Origin: JBOHHM01 sp050725495
GTDB lineage: Bacteria > Pseudomonadota > Gammaproteobacteria > Burkholderiales > Burkholderiaceae_C
Assembly: GCA_050725495.1 (NCBI GenBank)
Contig: JBOHHM010000020.1
Coordinates: 1 to 43,880 of the forward strand
Length of the DNA: 43,880 nucleotides
Reading direction: 5' to 3'
In this document: positions 16,798 through 25,019 of the stretch, one piece after another
Layout: every line of letters starts with the position of its first letter
How positions within the stretch are numbered: the first letter of the stretch is position 1
Made by a program: the position numbers and the translations under genes
The notes under the pieces: generated by a model
What the model was told of the DNA's origin: nothing
The model's input: only the letters and a program-made list of their open reading frames with translations
Databases searched by the model: none

Positions 16798-16984
16798 GGG
16801 CGGCGCTGGCCGCGCTGGCGGCCCGCTCCTGGTGGCGGCGCTGCTCGGCCTGTTGCGCCCGCTCATCGGCCCAGTCGGCGCGCACGGCGGCCTTGCCGGC
16901 GCGGTACATCCAGCCGTGAGACAGGGCCAGCGAGGCCGCCAGGCCGATCGCCAGCCAGAGCCTGGGCGACAGCAGGGCCATCAT
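16601..16984 (-). CDS. Inner-membrane spanin (Rz-like)
   Basis: This 127-residue protein has an N-terminal TM (LWLAIGLAASLALSHGWMY, about residues 9-27) followed by a charged, Ala/Glu/Arg-rich coiled coil (about 30-85) typical of i-spanins. The start ATG 16984 overlaps the stop of the preceding 33-codon frame by ATGA. The embedded Rz1 gene lies in another frame across its C-terminal half. Confidence 0.85.
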   Translation of the reverse strand: MMALLSPRLWLAIGLAASLALSHGWMYRAGKAAVRADWADERAQQAEQRRHQERAASAASAAHEKDKTDDNRRINTLRVEVEKIVERPVYLRACFDDDGLRSLAGALGQPAPAAQPGHALPGPAAPR

Positions 16985-17082
16985 TCCTCGCTCCTGTCAT
17001 CGTCATCTCGCCGATTCCGCCGATCCGGCCACATCCAGCCCATCCAGATCGCCCACAGGATGAGCCAGCTGCCGGGCCTCAT
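16981..17082 (-). CDS. Tiny membrane peptide between endolysin and spanin
   Basis: This 33-residue frame is bounded on both sides by ATGA overlaps: its ATG (17082) lies in the endolysin stop and its TGA (16981) in the Rz start. The product begins MRPGSWLILWAIWMGWMW, a Trp-rich hydrophobic stretch long enough to span or insert in a membrane, followed by a charged tail (RRNRRDDDDRSEE). Double coupling makes chance unlikely. It could assist or time lysis, or merely keep ribosomes running into Rz. Confidence 0.6.
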   Translation of the reverse strand: MRPGSWLILWAIWMGWMWPDRRNRRDDDDRSEE

Positions 17083-17537
17083 GCCAGCTCCTGGATGCCC
17101 AGCTGCACGCCGGCGTCGGTGATGGTGATCACGCGGTTGACGGCGTGCTCGGGCGGGGCGGTGGACACATGGACCCATTGCTTGCCCTTGACGCCCTCCA
17201 GGATCAGCTGGCCTATGCCCAGCACCGCGACCAGGGGCGCCAGGGTCTTGGCGATCCGGTAGGGCGTGCCGAAGCCGGGCGCGACGATGTCGGCGGCGCG
17301 GCCGGTGGTGTGGTCGCTGGTGCGGCGGCTGCCGAGCGCGGCGTTCAGGCGAGCGCAGCGGTAGCCGCTGGTGACGGTGAGCGGCACGCCCAGCGTGGCA
17401 CGGATGCGCTCGAGCAGCTCGGCGGTGCGGATCAGCGGCGGCAGCAGCTCTGGCGGCGCCGTATTGTCCAGGCCCAGCTCGCGGGCCCGGGTGCTGGCGG
17501 TGAGCTCGGCCAGCGTGAAATGCGGTGTCAGTTGCAT
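17079..17537 (-). CDS. Endolysin, peptidase M15-type
   Basis: This 152-residue zinc endopeptidase cuts the peptide cross-links of murein. It shows LTPHFTLAELTAS, VTSGYRCARLNAALGS, SDHTTGRAADI (His and Asp ligands) and KQWVHVS (third His), the M15 D-Ala-D-Ala carboxypeptidase-like set found in phage endolysins. It has no signal peptide, so it needs the holin-like proteins encoded just upstream to reach the periplasm. Start ATG 17535-17537. Confidence 0.9.
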   Translation of the reverse strand: MQLTPHFTLAELTASTRARELGLDNTAPPELLPPLIRTAELLERIRATLGVPLTVTSGYRCARLNAALGSRRTSDHTTGRAADIVAPGFGTPYRIAKTLAPLVAVLGIGQLILEGVKGKQWVHVSTAPPEHAVNRVITITDAGVQLGIQELA

Positions 17538-17540
17538 GGG

Positions 17541-17834
17541 TCATCCCTCCTTGATTCGGGTACGAACAATGAGCACGGCAAAGCCCGCCATCACGCAGGC
17601 GTCCTGCAGCGTGGGCGGGTCGAGCGCCAGCAGCGGCGTGATGACGGCACCGGCGCCGCCGACGGCCAGCAGGGCCCAGGCGAGGGCCTTGAGGCCGTCG
17701 ACCAGGCGCTGCTGGGCGCTGAGGCCGCGCGCGCAGGGGTTGCTGCGCTCGAGCTTGTTGAGCGCCTCGGCCAGCACGACGAGGCCGGCGAGCCAATGCC
17801 CGATCTGCAAGGTGGTGGACAGCGCGGCGCTCAT
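17541..17834 (-). CDS. Putative holin or lysis membrane protein
   Basis: This 97-residue protein (MSAALSTTLQIGHWLAGLVV) starts at ATG 17834. It has hydrophobic segments near residues 9-24, 50-68 and 78-92 and a charged C-terminal RTRIKEG, consistent with a class I-like holin. It ends 4 bases before the endolysin start. Its first codons (MSAAL) and upstream 11 bases recur as a 16-bp direct repeat at 17906-17921, the edges of an inserted REP-like element. Confidence 0.7.
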   Translation of the reverse strand: MSAALSTTLQIGHWLAGLVVLAEALNKLERSNPCARGLSAQQRLVDGLKALAWALLAVGGAGAVITPLLALDPPTLQDACVMAGFAVLIVRTRIKEG

Positions 17835-17921
17835 GACCACCCCCACACTCGGCACTGCGTGTCCTCGCTGCCCCCCGAGGGGGCCTTCGCTTGCTTGGGG
17901 CGGCTCAGCGCGGCGCTCATG
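17820..17921. repeat. REP-like palindromic element bounded by 16-bp direct repeats
   Basis: The 16-mer CAGCGCGGCGCTCATG occurs at 17820-17835 and 17906-17921. Between them is about 70 bp with a GCCCCC-CGA-GGGGGC hairpin (17870-17884) and flanks CCTCGCTG and CTTGGGGCGGC, resembling a repetitive extragenic sequence I know from Comamonadaceae chromosomes. It splits the two holin-like genes and creates a 29-codon frame that stays coupled to both. Confidence 0.6.
17831..17920 (-). CDS. 29-codon frame created by the REP-like element
   Basis: ATG 17920 overlaps the upstream stop (ATGA) and the TGA at 17831-17833 overlaps the next ATG. The product (MSAALSRPKQAKAPSGGS plus 11) shares its first five residues with the next protein because of the duplicated 16-mer. 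It probably preserves translational coupling across the insertion and need not have a function. Confidence 0.35.
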   Translation of the reverse strand: MSAALSRPKQAKAPSGGSEDTQCRVWGWS

Positions 17922-18318
17922 GCGCGCCCTCCCCGGCTGCGGCGGGCCGGCCGCCGAGGCGGCGGATGGCGGCCATCAGCACCTGCTGCGCGCCGGCACC
18001 GACCGCGAAGGCGCCGCCCAGCAGCAGCGACTCGGGCAGGCTGGCCAGCAGCAGGGCCAGCGGCGCGAGGTAGCCGGCCGTGAGGCTGCTGGCGACGGCC
18101 ACCATGATGCGGCTCAGCGTGGTGCGCAGCAGCTCGCGCCAGGTGTCGCCGGTGCCGGGCACGCTGTTGAGCAGGATGATGGCGACGATCGAGCCGTTGA
18201 AGCCGGCCAGCAGCAGATCGGGCCGCAGCCCCAGCGGCACGCCGGCGACGCTGAGCGCCGGCACGGCGGCCGCGGCGGCGGCCAGCGTGGCGGTGGCGGT
18301 GGAGGTGGGTTCGGCCAT
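17917..18318 (-). CDS. Small phage membrane protein, holin-like
   Basis: This 133-residue, very hydrophobic Ala/Leu-rich protein starts at MAEPTSTATATLAAAA. Likely TM segments lie around residues 10-28, 35-53, 70-90 and 93-115. Its place between the tail fibre and the endolysin suggests a holin or antiholin. It ends with ATGA into the REP-derived frame. The family was not recognised beyond general character. Confidence 0.65.
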   Translation of the reverse strand: MAEPTSTATATLAAAAAAVPALSVAGVPLGLRPDLLLAGFNGSIVAIILLNSVPGTGDTWRELLRTTLSRIMVAVASSLTAGYLAPLALLLASLPESLLLGGAFAVGAGAQQVLMAAIRRLGGRPAAAGEGAP

Positions 18319-18322
18319 AAAG

Positions 18323-20587
18323 TCAGCCCACCACTTCCGCAGTGTTGATGCGGGCCACCCATTTGATGGAGGTCGCAGCCGCGCCCGTCGCCTTGATCTC
18401 CAGGCTGCCGTTCGTGGTGTTTACCGCTGCGGCAACCGTCCAAGCGGACGCGCCAGCGTCGGCGCCCAGGGCGGTGACTGTCGGGCTACCGACGAGGGCC
18501 GTGGCCGCTGCATTGGCGCCGCGTTTTATGGCGCCCGAAATCCGGAATGCCGCGCCGTCGCCATTGGCATTGTTTCGTGCGGAGATAATTGCATCAAAAC
18601 CATACATCGAGCTGTTTGGCAGCACGATAGTCGTGGCGGCGGTGACCGCCGCAGCCCCCGCGCTTAGCGTGGTTTGTGTCGCGTCAGTAGTCGATGCGGA
18701 TTGAACAAAACCCTCGGTTTGCGCATCGCCCTGCGCGGAAAACTTGCCTGCGCCCTGGGCGGTTGCCCCATTGAGCCCCCGTGTCGTCGCGTCCTTCCCG
18801 CCGGGCACAAACGAGTGGTTGCCCGATGCCGTGTTGGCATCCCCGGCGCCAACAAAAGAATAGCTGCCCGACGCTACGTTATTCGCCCCGCCACCAACAT
18901 AAGAATTGAGGCCTGACGCTGTGTTGCTGCTGCCACCACCGATCACGGAATAATCATTTGTGACTGAGTTGCCGCTTCCCCCGCCAATGAAGGAGTAAGT
19001 CACCGTGATCGAATTGTTTCCGCCAGCCCCCAGAAAACTGGCCGTGCCGCTGTTGGAGTTGCTGAAGCCCGCACCGATGAAAGACAACAGCCCGGACGCG
19101 ACAGAATCCCGCCCCGCGACCACTCCAGAATTGGCCCCGGAAGCGGTGTTGTTGTAGCCCGAACCGATGAAGGCGTTGGCACCGGACGCCACCTGCGACG
19201 CCGCCGCCCTTTGCAGCTGAAAGTCAACGGCCCTGGCGCCGCGTTTATTGCCGCCTGCCGCTGCGTTATCGGGCAACTGAGACAGCAAGGAACCCGTCCC
19301 TTTTGGGCCAATCGCTGCATCAATGTCGGCACCGGCGTTGTTGGGGTAAAACCGGACTACGGGCACGGTGGCGTTGGGCGCGGCCGTGTTGACGGATTCC
19401 GTCCAGTTGGTCAGCCCGCCCCCACCGGCCGGAGTGGACCAAGTCGGGAGCCCCGCAATCATCGTCAGCACCTGGTCGACGGTCCCGATACCGAGGCGCT
19501 CCGGAGCGCCTGCCGCTCCGCCCCGGATGAGGTCGCCCGCCGTGGTCATGGGATTTGTCATCCCGGAACCCATGCCGCGCTGGGTGACATAGTTCGTGCC
19601 GTCGCTGACGATGCGCACGCCCTGACCGGTGGTGACGGCCAGCGAGGTCGCGCCGTCGATGGTGCTGGTGGTCGGCGTGATGGTCAGCGTGCCGGCGCCG
19701 CGGTTCTGCACGTCGACCCACCAGCCGTTCGGGAAGCTGGCGCCGGCCTGCGGCAGCGTGCCCGCGATGGCCGCTGCGTTGGAATGCGTGACCAGCTTGC
19801 CCTTGTCGGCCGTGACGAAGGTGTAGGCAGTGCCGGTCTGCGCATTGGGCAGTTCGTCCGACGAGGCGGTGCCGGCGACCACGGGCGTGCCGTTGGCGCG
19901 GCTGTAGTAGTCGCAGCGCCAGTTGCCCGCGCCCAGCGAGACGAACTCGGCCACGTCACCGGCGGCCGTCGTGATGTTGGCCGCGCCCGGCAGGATCAGG
20001 CTGGTGGCGTTGTGGGTGAGGGTCAGCGCGCCCTGGAACACGGTACGCCGAATCGCGCCAGCGGCGATGCTGTCGAACGCCGTGATCGTGACCGCGCCGC
20101 TGATGCTGATGCTGTTGGCCGCCGCTGCGCCGATCGCGACCGTGGCGGCCGAGGCAATCGTGACGGTGGGCGCTTCGTTCAGCGCGCTGGTCAGCGTGCC
20201 GCCGGTGAAGGCCGCGCCGCTGACCCCGACCGCTTGACGATGATCCTCATAGCTGGTGACGGTAGAGGCGCCGGCCACGATCAGGTACAGCCGGGCGTAG
20301 TTGGCCGTGTCATTCCAATTCGTGACTGTGGTTGCGACCGACACCGCGCCGTTTAATCTTGCCGCAACCAGGTAGTTGGTCGCACTGGCCGTCAGCGCGA
20401 CCGTGCCACTGGCGATGAGAGTACTGGCAAAGCGACCACCGACATAGCCCCAGGTCAGGCCGGTGCTGGTGACCGGGTTGCGGCCGTACAAAATGGCCGG
20501 GCTGGCGCCATCGAAATTGTCGTTGACCTGGGTGGCGGCGCCGGTGCCGGCCACCACCTGCTGAATCGGGCTGGTTGAATCTGCCAT
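18323..20587 (-). CDS. Tail fibre with YadA-head-like repeats
   Basis: This 754-residue protein is probably the receptor-binding fibre. The N-terminal third is Ala/Thr-rich with a probable tail attachment. Residues about 465-610 carry 14-15-residue repeats of the pattern xGxGxxNxASGxxSF (FIGSGYNNTASGANSGVVAG, YVGGGANNVASGSYSFVGAG), the left-handed beta-roll motif of trimeric autotransporter heads. The C-terminal domain after about 620 is Ala/Thr-rich without a chaperone signature. The repeat DNA is visibly less GC-rich than its surroundings. It abuts the tip protein stop (TAAATG). Confidence 0.8.
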   Translation of the reverse strand: MADSTSPIQQVVAGTGAATQVNDNFDGASPAILYGRNPVTSTGLTWGYVGGRFASTLIASGTVALTASATNYLVAARLNGAVSVATTVTNWNDTANYARLYLIVAGASTVTSYEDHRQAVGVSGAAFTGGTLTSALNEAPTVTIASAATVAIGAAAANSISISGAVTITAFDSIAAGAIRRTVFQGALTLTHNATSLILPGAANITTAAGDVAEFVSLGAGNWRCDYYSRANGTPVVAGTASSDELPNAQTGTAYTFVTADKGKLVTHSNAAAIAGTLPQAGASFPNGWWVDVQNRGAGTLTITPTTSTIDGATSLAVTTGQGVRIVSDGTNYVTQRGMGSGMTNPMTTAGDLIRGGAAGAPERLGIGTVDQVLTMIAGLPTWSTPAGGGGLTNWTESVNTAAPNATVPVVRFYPNNAGADIDAAIGPKGTGSLLSQLPDNAAAGGNKRGARAVDFQLQRAAASQVASGANAFIGSGYNNTASGANSGVVAGRDSVASGLLSFIGAGFSNSNSGTASFLGAGGNNSITVTYSFIGGGSGNSVTNDYSVIGGGSSNTASGLNSYVGGGANNVASGSYSFVGAGDANTASGNHSFVPGGKDATTRGLNGATAQGAGKFSAQGDAQTEGFVQSASTTDATQTTLSAGAAAVTAATTIVLPNSSMYGFDAIISARNNANGDGAAFRISGAIKRGANAAATALVGSPTVTALGADAGASAWTVAAAVNTTNGSLEIKATGAAATSIKWVARINTAEVVG

Positions 20588-23500
20588 TTAGATGGTTCCC
20601 TGAAGGTAGAAGCCGCGCCCGATGGCGCCGGAGACTTGGTAGATGCGCAGATAGACCGTGGCCTGGTTGGCGCCGAAGTCGGCGACCTGCTGGGCGCTGG
20701 TGTAGGTGACGGTCGGCGTGGTGCTGGTCAAGGTGCGTTTGACGGTGGTGAAGGCGCCGTCGGTGAAAACATCGATGCTGTAGCTCTCGCTGGTTTCGCC
20801 CAGCGGCACCGTGCCCAGCAACCAGTTGTCGCTCAGCCGCGTGCGGCGGCTCCAGGTCAGCGTCAGGTCGCCAGCCGCGCGGGCGCCGCGCAGCTTGTAG
20901 GGCGACAGCGGCTTGAGGCCGACGCCGGCATTGACGCCGACGCTGGACGCCACGGCGTCGAGCGCCAGGCCCTTGCTGACGCTGCGGTACTTGCGGTTTT
21001 GGCCCAGCTCGGCAATGTCGAACAGCGGGCGCAGCAGGCCCGCTGCCGTCAGCAGCACAAAGCTGTCATAGGCGGCATGATTGCCGCGGTTGGCTTCGGT
21101 GCCGCGCTGGCCGCGCTTGAGGCCGCTGATCTGGTAGCGGCCGCCGCCCAGCGCGCTGGCGCGGATGAATTGCAGGATCTCCCAGCGGCCGTTTTTGCCG
21201 ATGGCGCAGGCGTTGTCGGTGCCGCTGACGATCTTGTCGCGGGTGGAGCTGCTGAGCGCATCGGGGCCGATGCTGACGACGAGGGTGTTTTTTTCGTCGA
21301 TGGTGTTGCTGGCCCAATCACCCAACGCCGTCTCGGCGATGCCGATGGGCGCGGACAGGTCCACGTCGCCGCGAAACAGCAGGGACGCATCGTCGGCACC
21401 CAGGTACAGCGCCGCGCCGCGCCAGGGCGTGCCGAGGCCGGCCTGGGCCACATACAGGCCGGCGTTGTCGTCGGCATCGCGCAGGATCGGGATGTCGAGC
21501 AGCACCAGGCGGCTGGGCGCGGGCAGCGCGTCGACGGCCTGGCCAATGCCGGGCGCGCTGCCTGCGGGCGCGGTCTGGTACAGCTCGGCGTTGGCGTCGA
21601 CGGCATCGAACTCGATCAGCGCGCCGCTGTCGCTGACGCGGGTCAGCAGGCGGCTCTGGAAGCTGCCCCGGGGATATTCCACCGACACGATGTCGCCGGG
21701 CGTGAGGTGGGCAAACCGGCGCGTCAGCTTGCCGCTGCGCTTGTTGCGCGCGCTCCAGGCGTCGAACAGCAGCACGTCGGCGACCTGCTTGGCGTGATTG
21801 CTGGTGGTGCATATCGCCACATCGTCCGACAGGTCGTTGATGGAGCTGCTGACCTGTCGGACGGCCTGCTCGGCGCCGGGCTGGTAGTCGCTGCTGACGT
21901 CCAGGAACTGCACCGTGATCGAGCGCGGCAGTTCCGTCTCTTGCGCGCGCACGAGCGCGAACGGGTCGCCGGGCTCGCCGCCGTTTTCCGTGGCGGCGAA
22001 CTCATCGAAGGCGATGGTGGCGGCCTGCGCCTGGTTGGCACGCTTGACGAACCTGAGCTTGGCGTCGACCTCGACCGGGTCGATGAAGAAGGCCTTGAGC
22101 AGCGGCTCGATGTTGGCCCGGGCGCTGGACACGCGGGTGATGGGGTAGCCGGTCACGGTGTCGGCGAGGCCCGACACGTCGATCTTGCTGGCGGGCAGGC
22201 CGGCGCGGCTGCACTGGTCGGTGATGATGCTGGCGACCGTGGGCGCGGCTGGCGTCAGCGCGGAGTAGTGGATGAGCTTGAAATCGGTCGCCCCCGCGAC
22301 CACGCTGCTCGCGCCGATGATTGCGTAATTTTCATTGGCGTAGAAGGTTCTTTGGGGCGATGAAAAGCTGGTGTCGGTCTGCAGGTACAGCGTTTGCCAG
22401 CCCGAGCTGGTTATCTTGAAAACCGTCAGGTCGACACCGACTCTCAAGGCGAACACGCCCGCGGCAGAGGCGCACAACAGCATGCCGTTGCCCAGGTTTT
22501 GCGCAGAGCCAATGCTCTCCAACAGCGCCCCGGTGGTCGCGCTGTATTTGTCCAGATAGGTCACCCCCAGCCGCGTATCGGTTTTATAGACCAGCCCGTT
22601 GTGAAACGCATGGATGGCTGACGTGCCTGTGCCGGAAATAGTCGGCCCGTTGGGATATATCTCAATCCGACTCGGTGAAGAGAACGCGAGGGCGTAAGAG
22701 CTTGTGACGCTATCAAAGGCGGCGTACTGGATTGCCGGCGATCCGCCACCGGACGGAGCAGGCACCCCAGAGATGACCGACTCCGAACCATCGCCCGTGA
22801 AGGAGACCAGATCGAACACACCCGCGCTTCGGGTGCGAATGGCGACCGCTTCGGGTGTCTGCCCGCTGCTCTGCACCGGAACGAAGCCGAACGGGTAGTC
22901 GCTGATCGGTGCCGCCGTTGGGGACTGCCCCGCATTTGAAAAGTATCCCAGCCCGACGTTTAAATACGGGAAGTACGGGTCGGGCGACGCGCCGTACTGG
23001 TTGAAGATCAGCGACTGATCTTTGGTGACGCTTGAAAAGATGCCGGTAAAATTCTGCGGCAAAACGACAGCCGAATATTGCTGCAGCGCGGACCCGACCG
23101 AGCCAACCTGGACCAGCTCGAAGGTCAGCTGGGGGATGCGCCCACCCGGGCAATCGAGCTGCGTGAACACCACGTAGGCGCGGCCCCGGTAGGCCGGCAC
23201 GTTGCCGACACCCGACAGCGCCTCCAGCGTCGGGTCGGGCAACTGCGTTTCGCTGCCGCCATAAAACTTGAATCCCGCCGCCCACGCGCTGCTGGCAATG
23301 ACCGTGGCCGCGCTGCTGCCGCTGGAGTTGTCGTAGATCAGCTTGCCATCGCTGAAGATCTTGCGGATGCCGGCCGCCGGGCCGGCGCACAGGTCGATCG
23401 CGAGGTCTGCGTTGTAGCTGTAGGTGGTGCTCGTGGTCTTGGGGCCGCCCTTGCCATGGCGCTCGGTTTTGGAGACCTCGCGGATTTCCGAGCAGTGAAT

Positions 23501-23743
23501 CACGTTGCCCGCGATGCGCGCCGTGCCGTACAGCGTCGTCATGGGCGTGCCGAGCGTGCTCGACTGGACCGTGCGGTCGCCGATGCGCGGGCCCTCGTTG
23601 TGGATGTCCTTGGCCGTGACGGCCTGGCCCACCATCGCCCCCACGGTCCAGCCGATGGAGGCGCCGTAGGCCGCGAAGGCGGTGCCGGCGGCCAAGGTGC
23701 CGCCGGCCCAGGCGCCGATGGCGGCGAATGCCAGCATCGGCAT
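20588..23743 (-). CDS. Tail tip / host-specificity protein (J-like)
   Basis: This 1051-residue tail-tip protein occupies the lambda gpJ position after the NlpC gene. The N-terminus has a Gly/Ala-rich hydrophobic stretch (MLAFAAIGAWAGGTLAAGTA), then VQSSTLGTPMTTLYGTARIAG and the CPGGRIPQLTFEL segment seen in GTA/siphovirus tip proteins. Around residues 610-720, ELPRSITVQFLDVSSDYQPG and GKLTRRFAHLTPGDIVSVEY resemble the Phage-tail_3 region. It forms the baseplate hub and probably carries the fibre. It starts one base into the NlpC stop (TAATG). Confidence 0.85.
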   Translation of the reverse strand: MPMLAFAAIGAWAGGTLAAGTAFAAYGASIGWTVGAMVGQAVTAKDIHNEGPRIGDRTVQSSTLGTPMTTLYGTARIAGNVIHCSEIREVSKTERHGKGGPKTTSTTYSYNADLAIDLCAGPAAGIRKIFSDGKLIYDNSSGSSAATVIASSAWAAGFKFYGGSETQLPDPTLEALSGVGNVPAYRGRAYVVFTQLDCPGGRIPQLTFELVQVGSVGSALQQYSAVVLPQNFTGIFSSVTKDQSLIFNQYGASPDPYFPYLNVGLGYFSNAGQSPTAAPISDYPFGFVPVQSSGQTPEAVAIRTRSAGVFDLVSFTGDGSESVISGVPAPSGGGSPAIQYAAFDSVTSSYALAFSSPSRIEIYPNGPTISGTGTSAIHAFHNGLVYKTDTRLGVTYLDKYSATTGALLESIGSAQNLGNGMLLCASAAGVFALRVGVDLTVFKITSSGWQTLYLQTDTSFSSPQRTFYANENYAIIGASSVVAGATDFKLIHYSALTPAAPTVASIITDQCSRAGLPASKIDVSGLADTVTGYPITRVSSARANIEPLLKAFFIDPVEVDAKLRFVKRANQAQAATIAFDEFAATENGGEPGDPFALVRAQETELPRSITVQFLDVSSDYQPGAEQAVRQVSSSINDLSDDVAICTTSNHAKQVADVLLFDAWSARNKRSGKLTRRFAHLTPGDIVSVEYPRGSFQSRLLTRVSDSGALIEFDAVDANAELYQTAPAGSAPGIGQAVDALPAPSRLVLLDIPILRDADDNAGLYVAQAGLGTPWRGAALYLGADDASLLFRGDVDLSAPIGIAETALGDWASNTIDEKNTLVVSIGPDALSSSTRDKIVSGTDNACAIGKNGRWEILQFIRASALGGGRYQISGLKRGQRGTEANRGNHAAYDSFVLLTAAGLLRPLFDIAELGQNRKYRSVSKGLALDAVASSVGVNAGVGLKPLSPYKLRGARAAGDLTLTWSRRTRLSDNWLLGTVPLGETSESYSIDVFTDGAFTTVKRTLTSTTPTVTYTSAQQVADFGANQATVYLRIYQVSGAIGRGFYLQGTI

Positions 23744-24174
23744 TACGCCACCCCCGGAAAACGGAAGGCCGCGAGGATGCGGCCGGACCAGACCGAATCG
23801 AGCCGGGCCTCGACCACCTGGCGATTGAGCAGATGGGCGTGGATCATGCTCAGGCCGCCGTACAGGTAGTCGCCGATGATGGCCATGTGGCGCTGACGCC
23901 CGAAGCCGACGACGATCACGTCGCCGGGCTGCAGCTCGTCTTTGCCGATGGGCAACAGGTACTGCTTGCAGGCATCGATCATGGCCTCGTCCTGCGAGGT
24001 GCGGCCATAGTCGGGCGTCCGATACTCGGTGCCGCGCACCGCGTTGCTGACCACGATGGGCAGGCCAATGCAGTCCACGCCCTCGCGGCTGCGGCCCTGG
24101 TGCTGCCAGCGCACGCCGAGGTAACTGCGCGCTTCGGCCACGATGTCGGCATTGGGTCCGTGGTACCAGTTCAT
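23743..24174 (-). CDS. NlpC/P60 tail peptidase
   Basis: This 143-residue protein (ATG 24174, MNWYHGPNADIVAEARSYLG) is a tail-associated cell-wall hydrolase of the NlpC/P60 fold. The catalytic Cys sits in GVDCIGLPIV, and RQRHMAIIGDYLYGG carries the His. Such proteins help the tail tip pass the peptidoglycan. It overlaps DUF2163 (ATGA) upstream and the tip protein downstream. Confidence 0.88.
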   Translation of the reverse strand: MNWYHGPNADIVAEARSYLGVRWQHQGRSREGVDCIGLPIVVSNAVRGTEYRTPDYGRTSQDEAMIDACKQYLLPIGKDELQPGDVIVVGFGRQRHMAIIGDYLYGGLSMIHAHLLNRQVVEARLDSVWSGRILAAFRFPGVA

Positions 24175-25019
24175 GTTTTCGTCACTCCGGCCGAGCCGAG
24201 CACCTTGTCGTTCAGCGGCGTGTCGGGAAAGCCGCGGAAGTTGACGACGTTGGCCCACCGGGTCTTGCAGTCCTCGGTGCGGCGCTTGCGGCAGCCCGGC
24301 ACCACGGTGAAGGCGTCGCCGACCGCGATGTTGAAGGGCATGGCGGCGTTGAGCGTGAAGAGGCCGGCAGTGAAGGCCGATATCTCCATCTTCAGCCCGT
24401 TGTTCGGGCCTGCGGTCCAGGTCAGCACGCCGGCGCCGAAGTAGTCGGCGGCCTGGCCCAGGGCCGTGGCGAACACGGCGCGGTTGGTCACGCCGCTGAC
24501 CGTGCCGCTGACGCGCAGCGCCTCGACGTTGTAGCCGCATTTGCTGTCGCCGAAGTTGGCCGGGCAGGTCTTGGTGTAGTAGCCGCCCACCGGCTGCTGC
24601 AGGGTTTGCAGCAGGCCGCGCAGCTCGACGATGAAGCCGACGCGGCCGGCGCTGACGTTGCCGGTCTTGCCGGTGGCCAGGATCATGCGGCCCTGCGTGA
24701 GGTCGCGGTAGTTGACCTCGAAAATCTCAACCTCGCAGTTGTCCCATTTGCCGCCCAGCAGGTCGGACTCGGTGATGCTGGCCGAGTCGAGGAAGCCCTG
24801 CACCTCGAGATTGGGCACCGACATGTCGAGCTTGCCCTCCATGGCGCTGGGCGTGAAGCCGGTGGCGGCCTTGTAGGTCACGCCCTCGAACTCAATATCG
24901 ATGTCCACGCTGGTGAAGCCGAACACCTGGCCATCGGCGCGCAGGCATTTCCAGCAGCGGGCCAGCGTGGTGCTGCCCTGGGCGTAGTGGGCCAGCAGGG
25001 CGGCGCCGGCGGCCCTCAT
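24171..25019 (-). CDS. DUF2163 tail protein (GTA/phage baseplate)
   Basis: This 282-residue protein starts at ATG 25019 in the stop of the DUF2460 gene. Features are LARCWKCLRADGQVFGFTSV near the N-terminus, YTKTCPANFGDSKCG in the middle with the paired Cys typical of this family, and CRKRRTEDCKTRWANVVNFRGF at the C-terminus (recognised from the DUF2163/BR0599 type). It is a structural component of the tail tip (distal tail/hub region) in GTA-like tails. Confidence 0.85.
   Translation of the reverse strand: MRAAGAALLAHYAQGSTTLARCWKCLRADGQVFGFTSVDIDIEFEGVTYKAATGFTPSAMEGKLDMSVPNLEVQGFLDSASITESDLLGGKWDNCEVEIFEVNYRDLTQGRMILATGKTGNVSAGRVGFIVELRGLLQTLQQPVGGYYTKTCPANFGDSKCGYNVEALRVSGTVSGVTNRAVFATALGQAADYFGAGVLTWTAGPNNGLKMEISAFTAGLFTLNAAMPFNIAVGDAFTVVPGCRKRRTEDCKTRWANVVNFRGFPDTPLNDKVLGSAGVTKT

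Noticed and set aside
18700..19210. Regularly spaced repeats suggesting a CRISPR array
   Set aside because: They encode the YadA-head-like amino acid repeats of the fibre and vary at the DNA level; there are no identical repeats with unique spacers.
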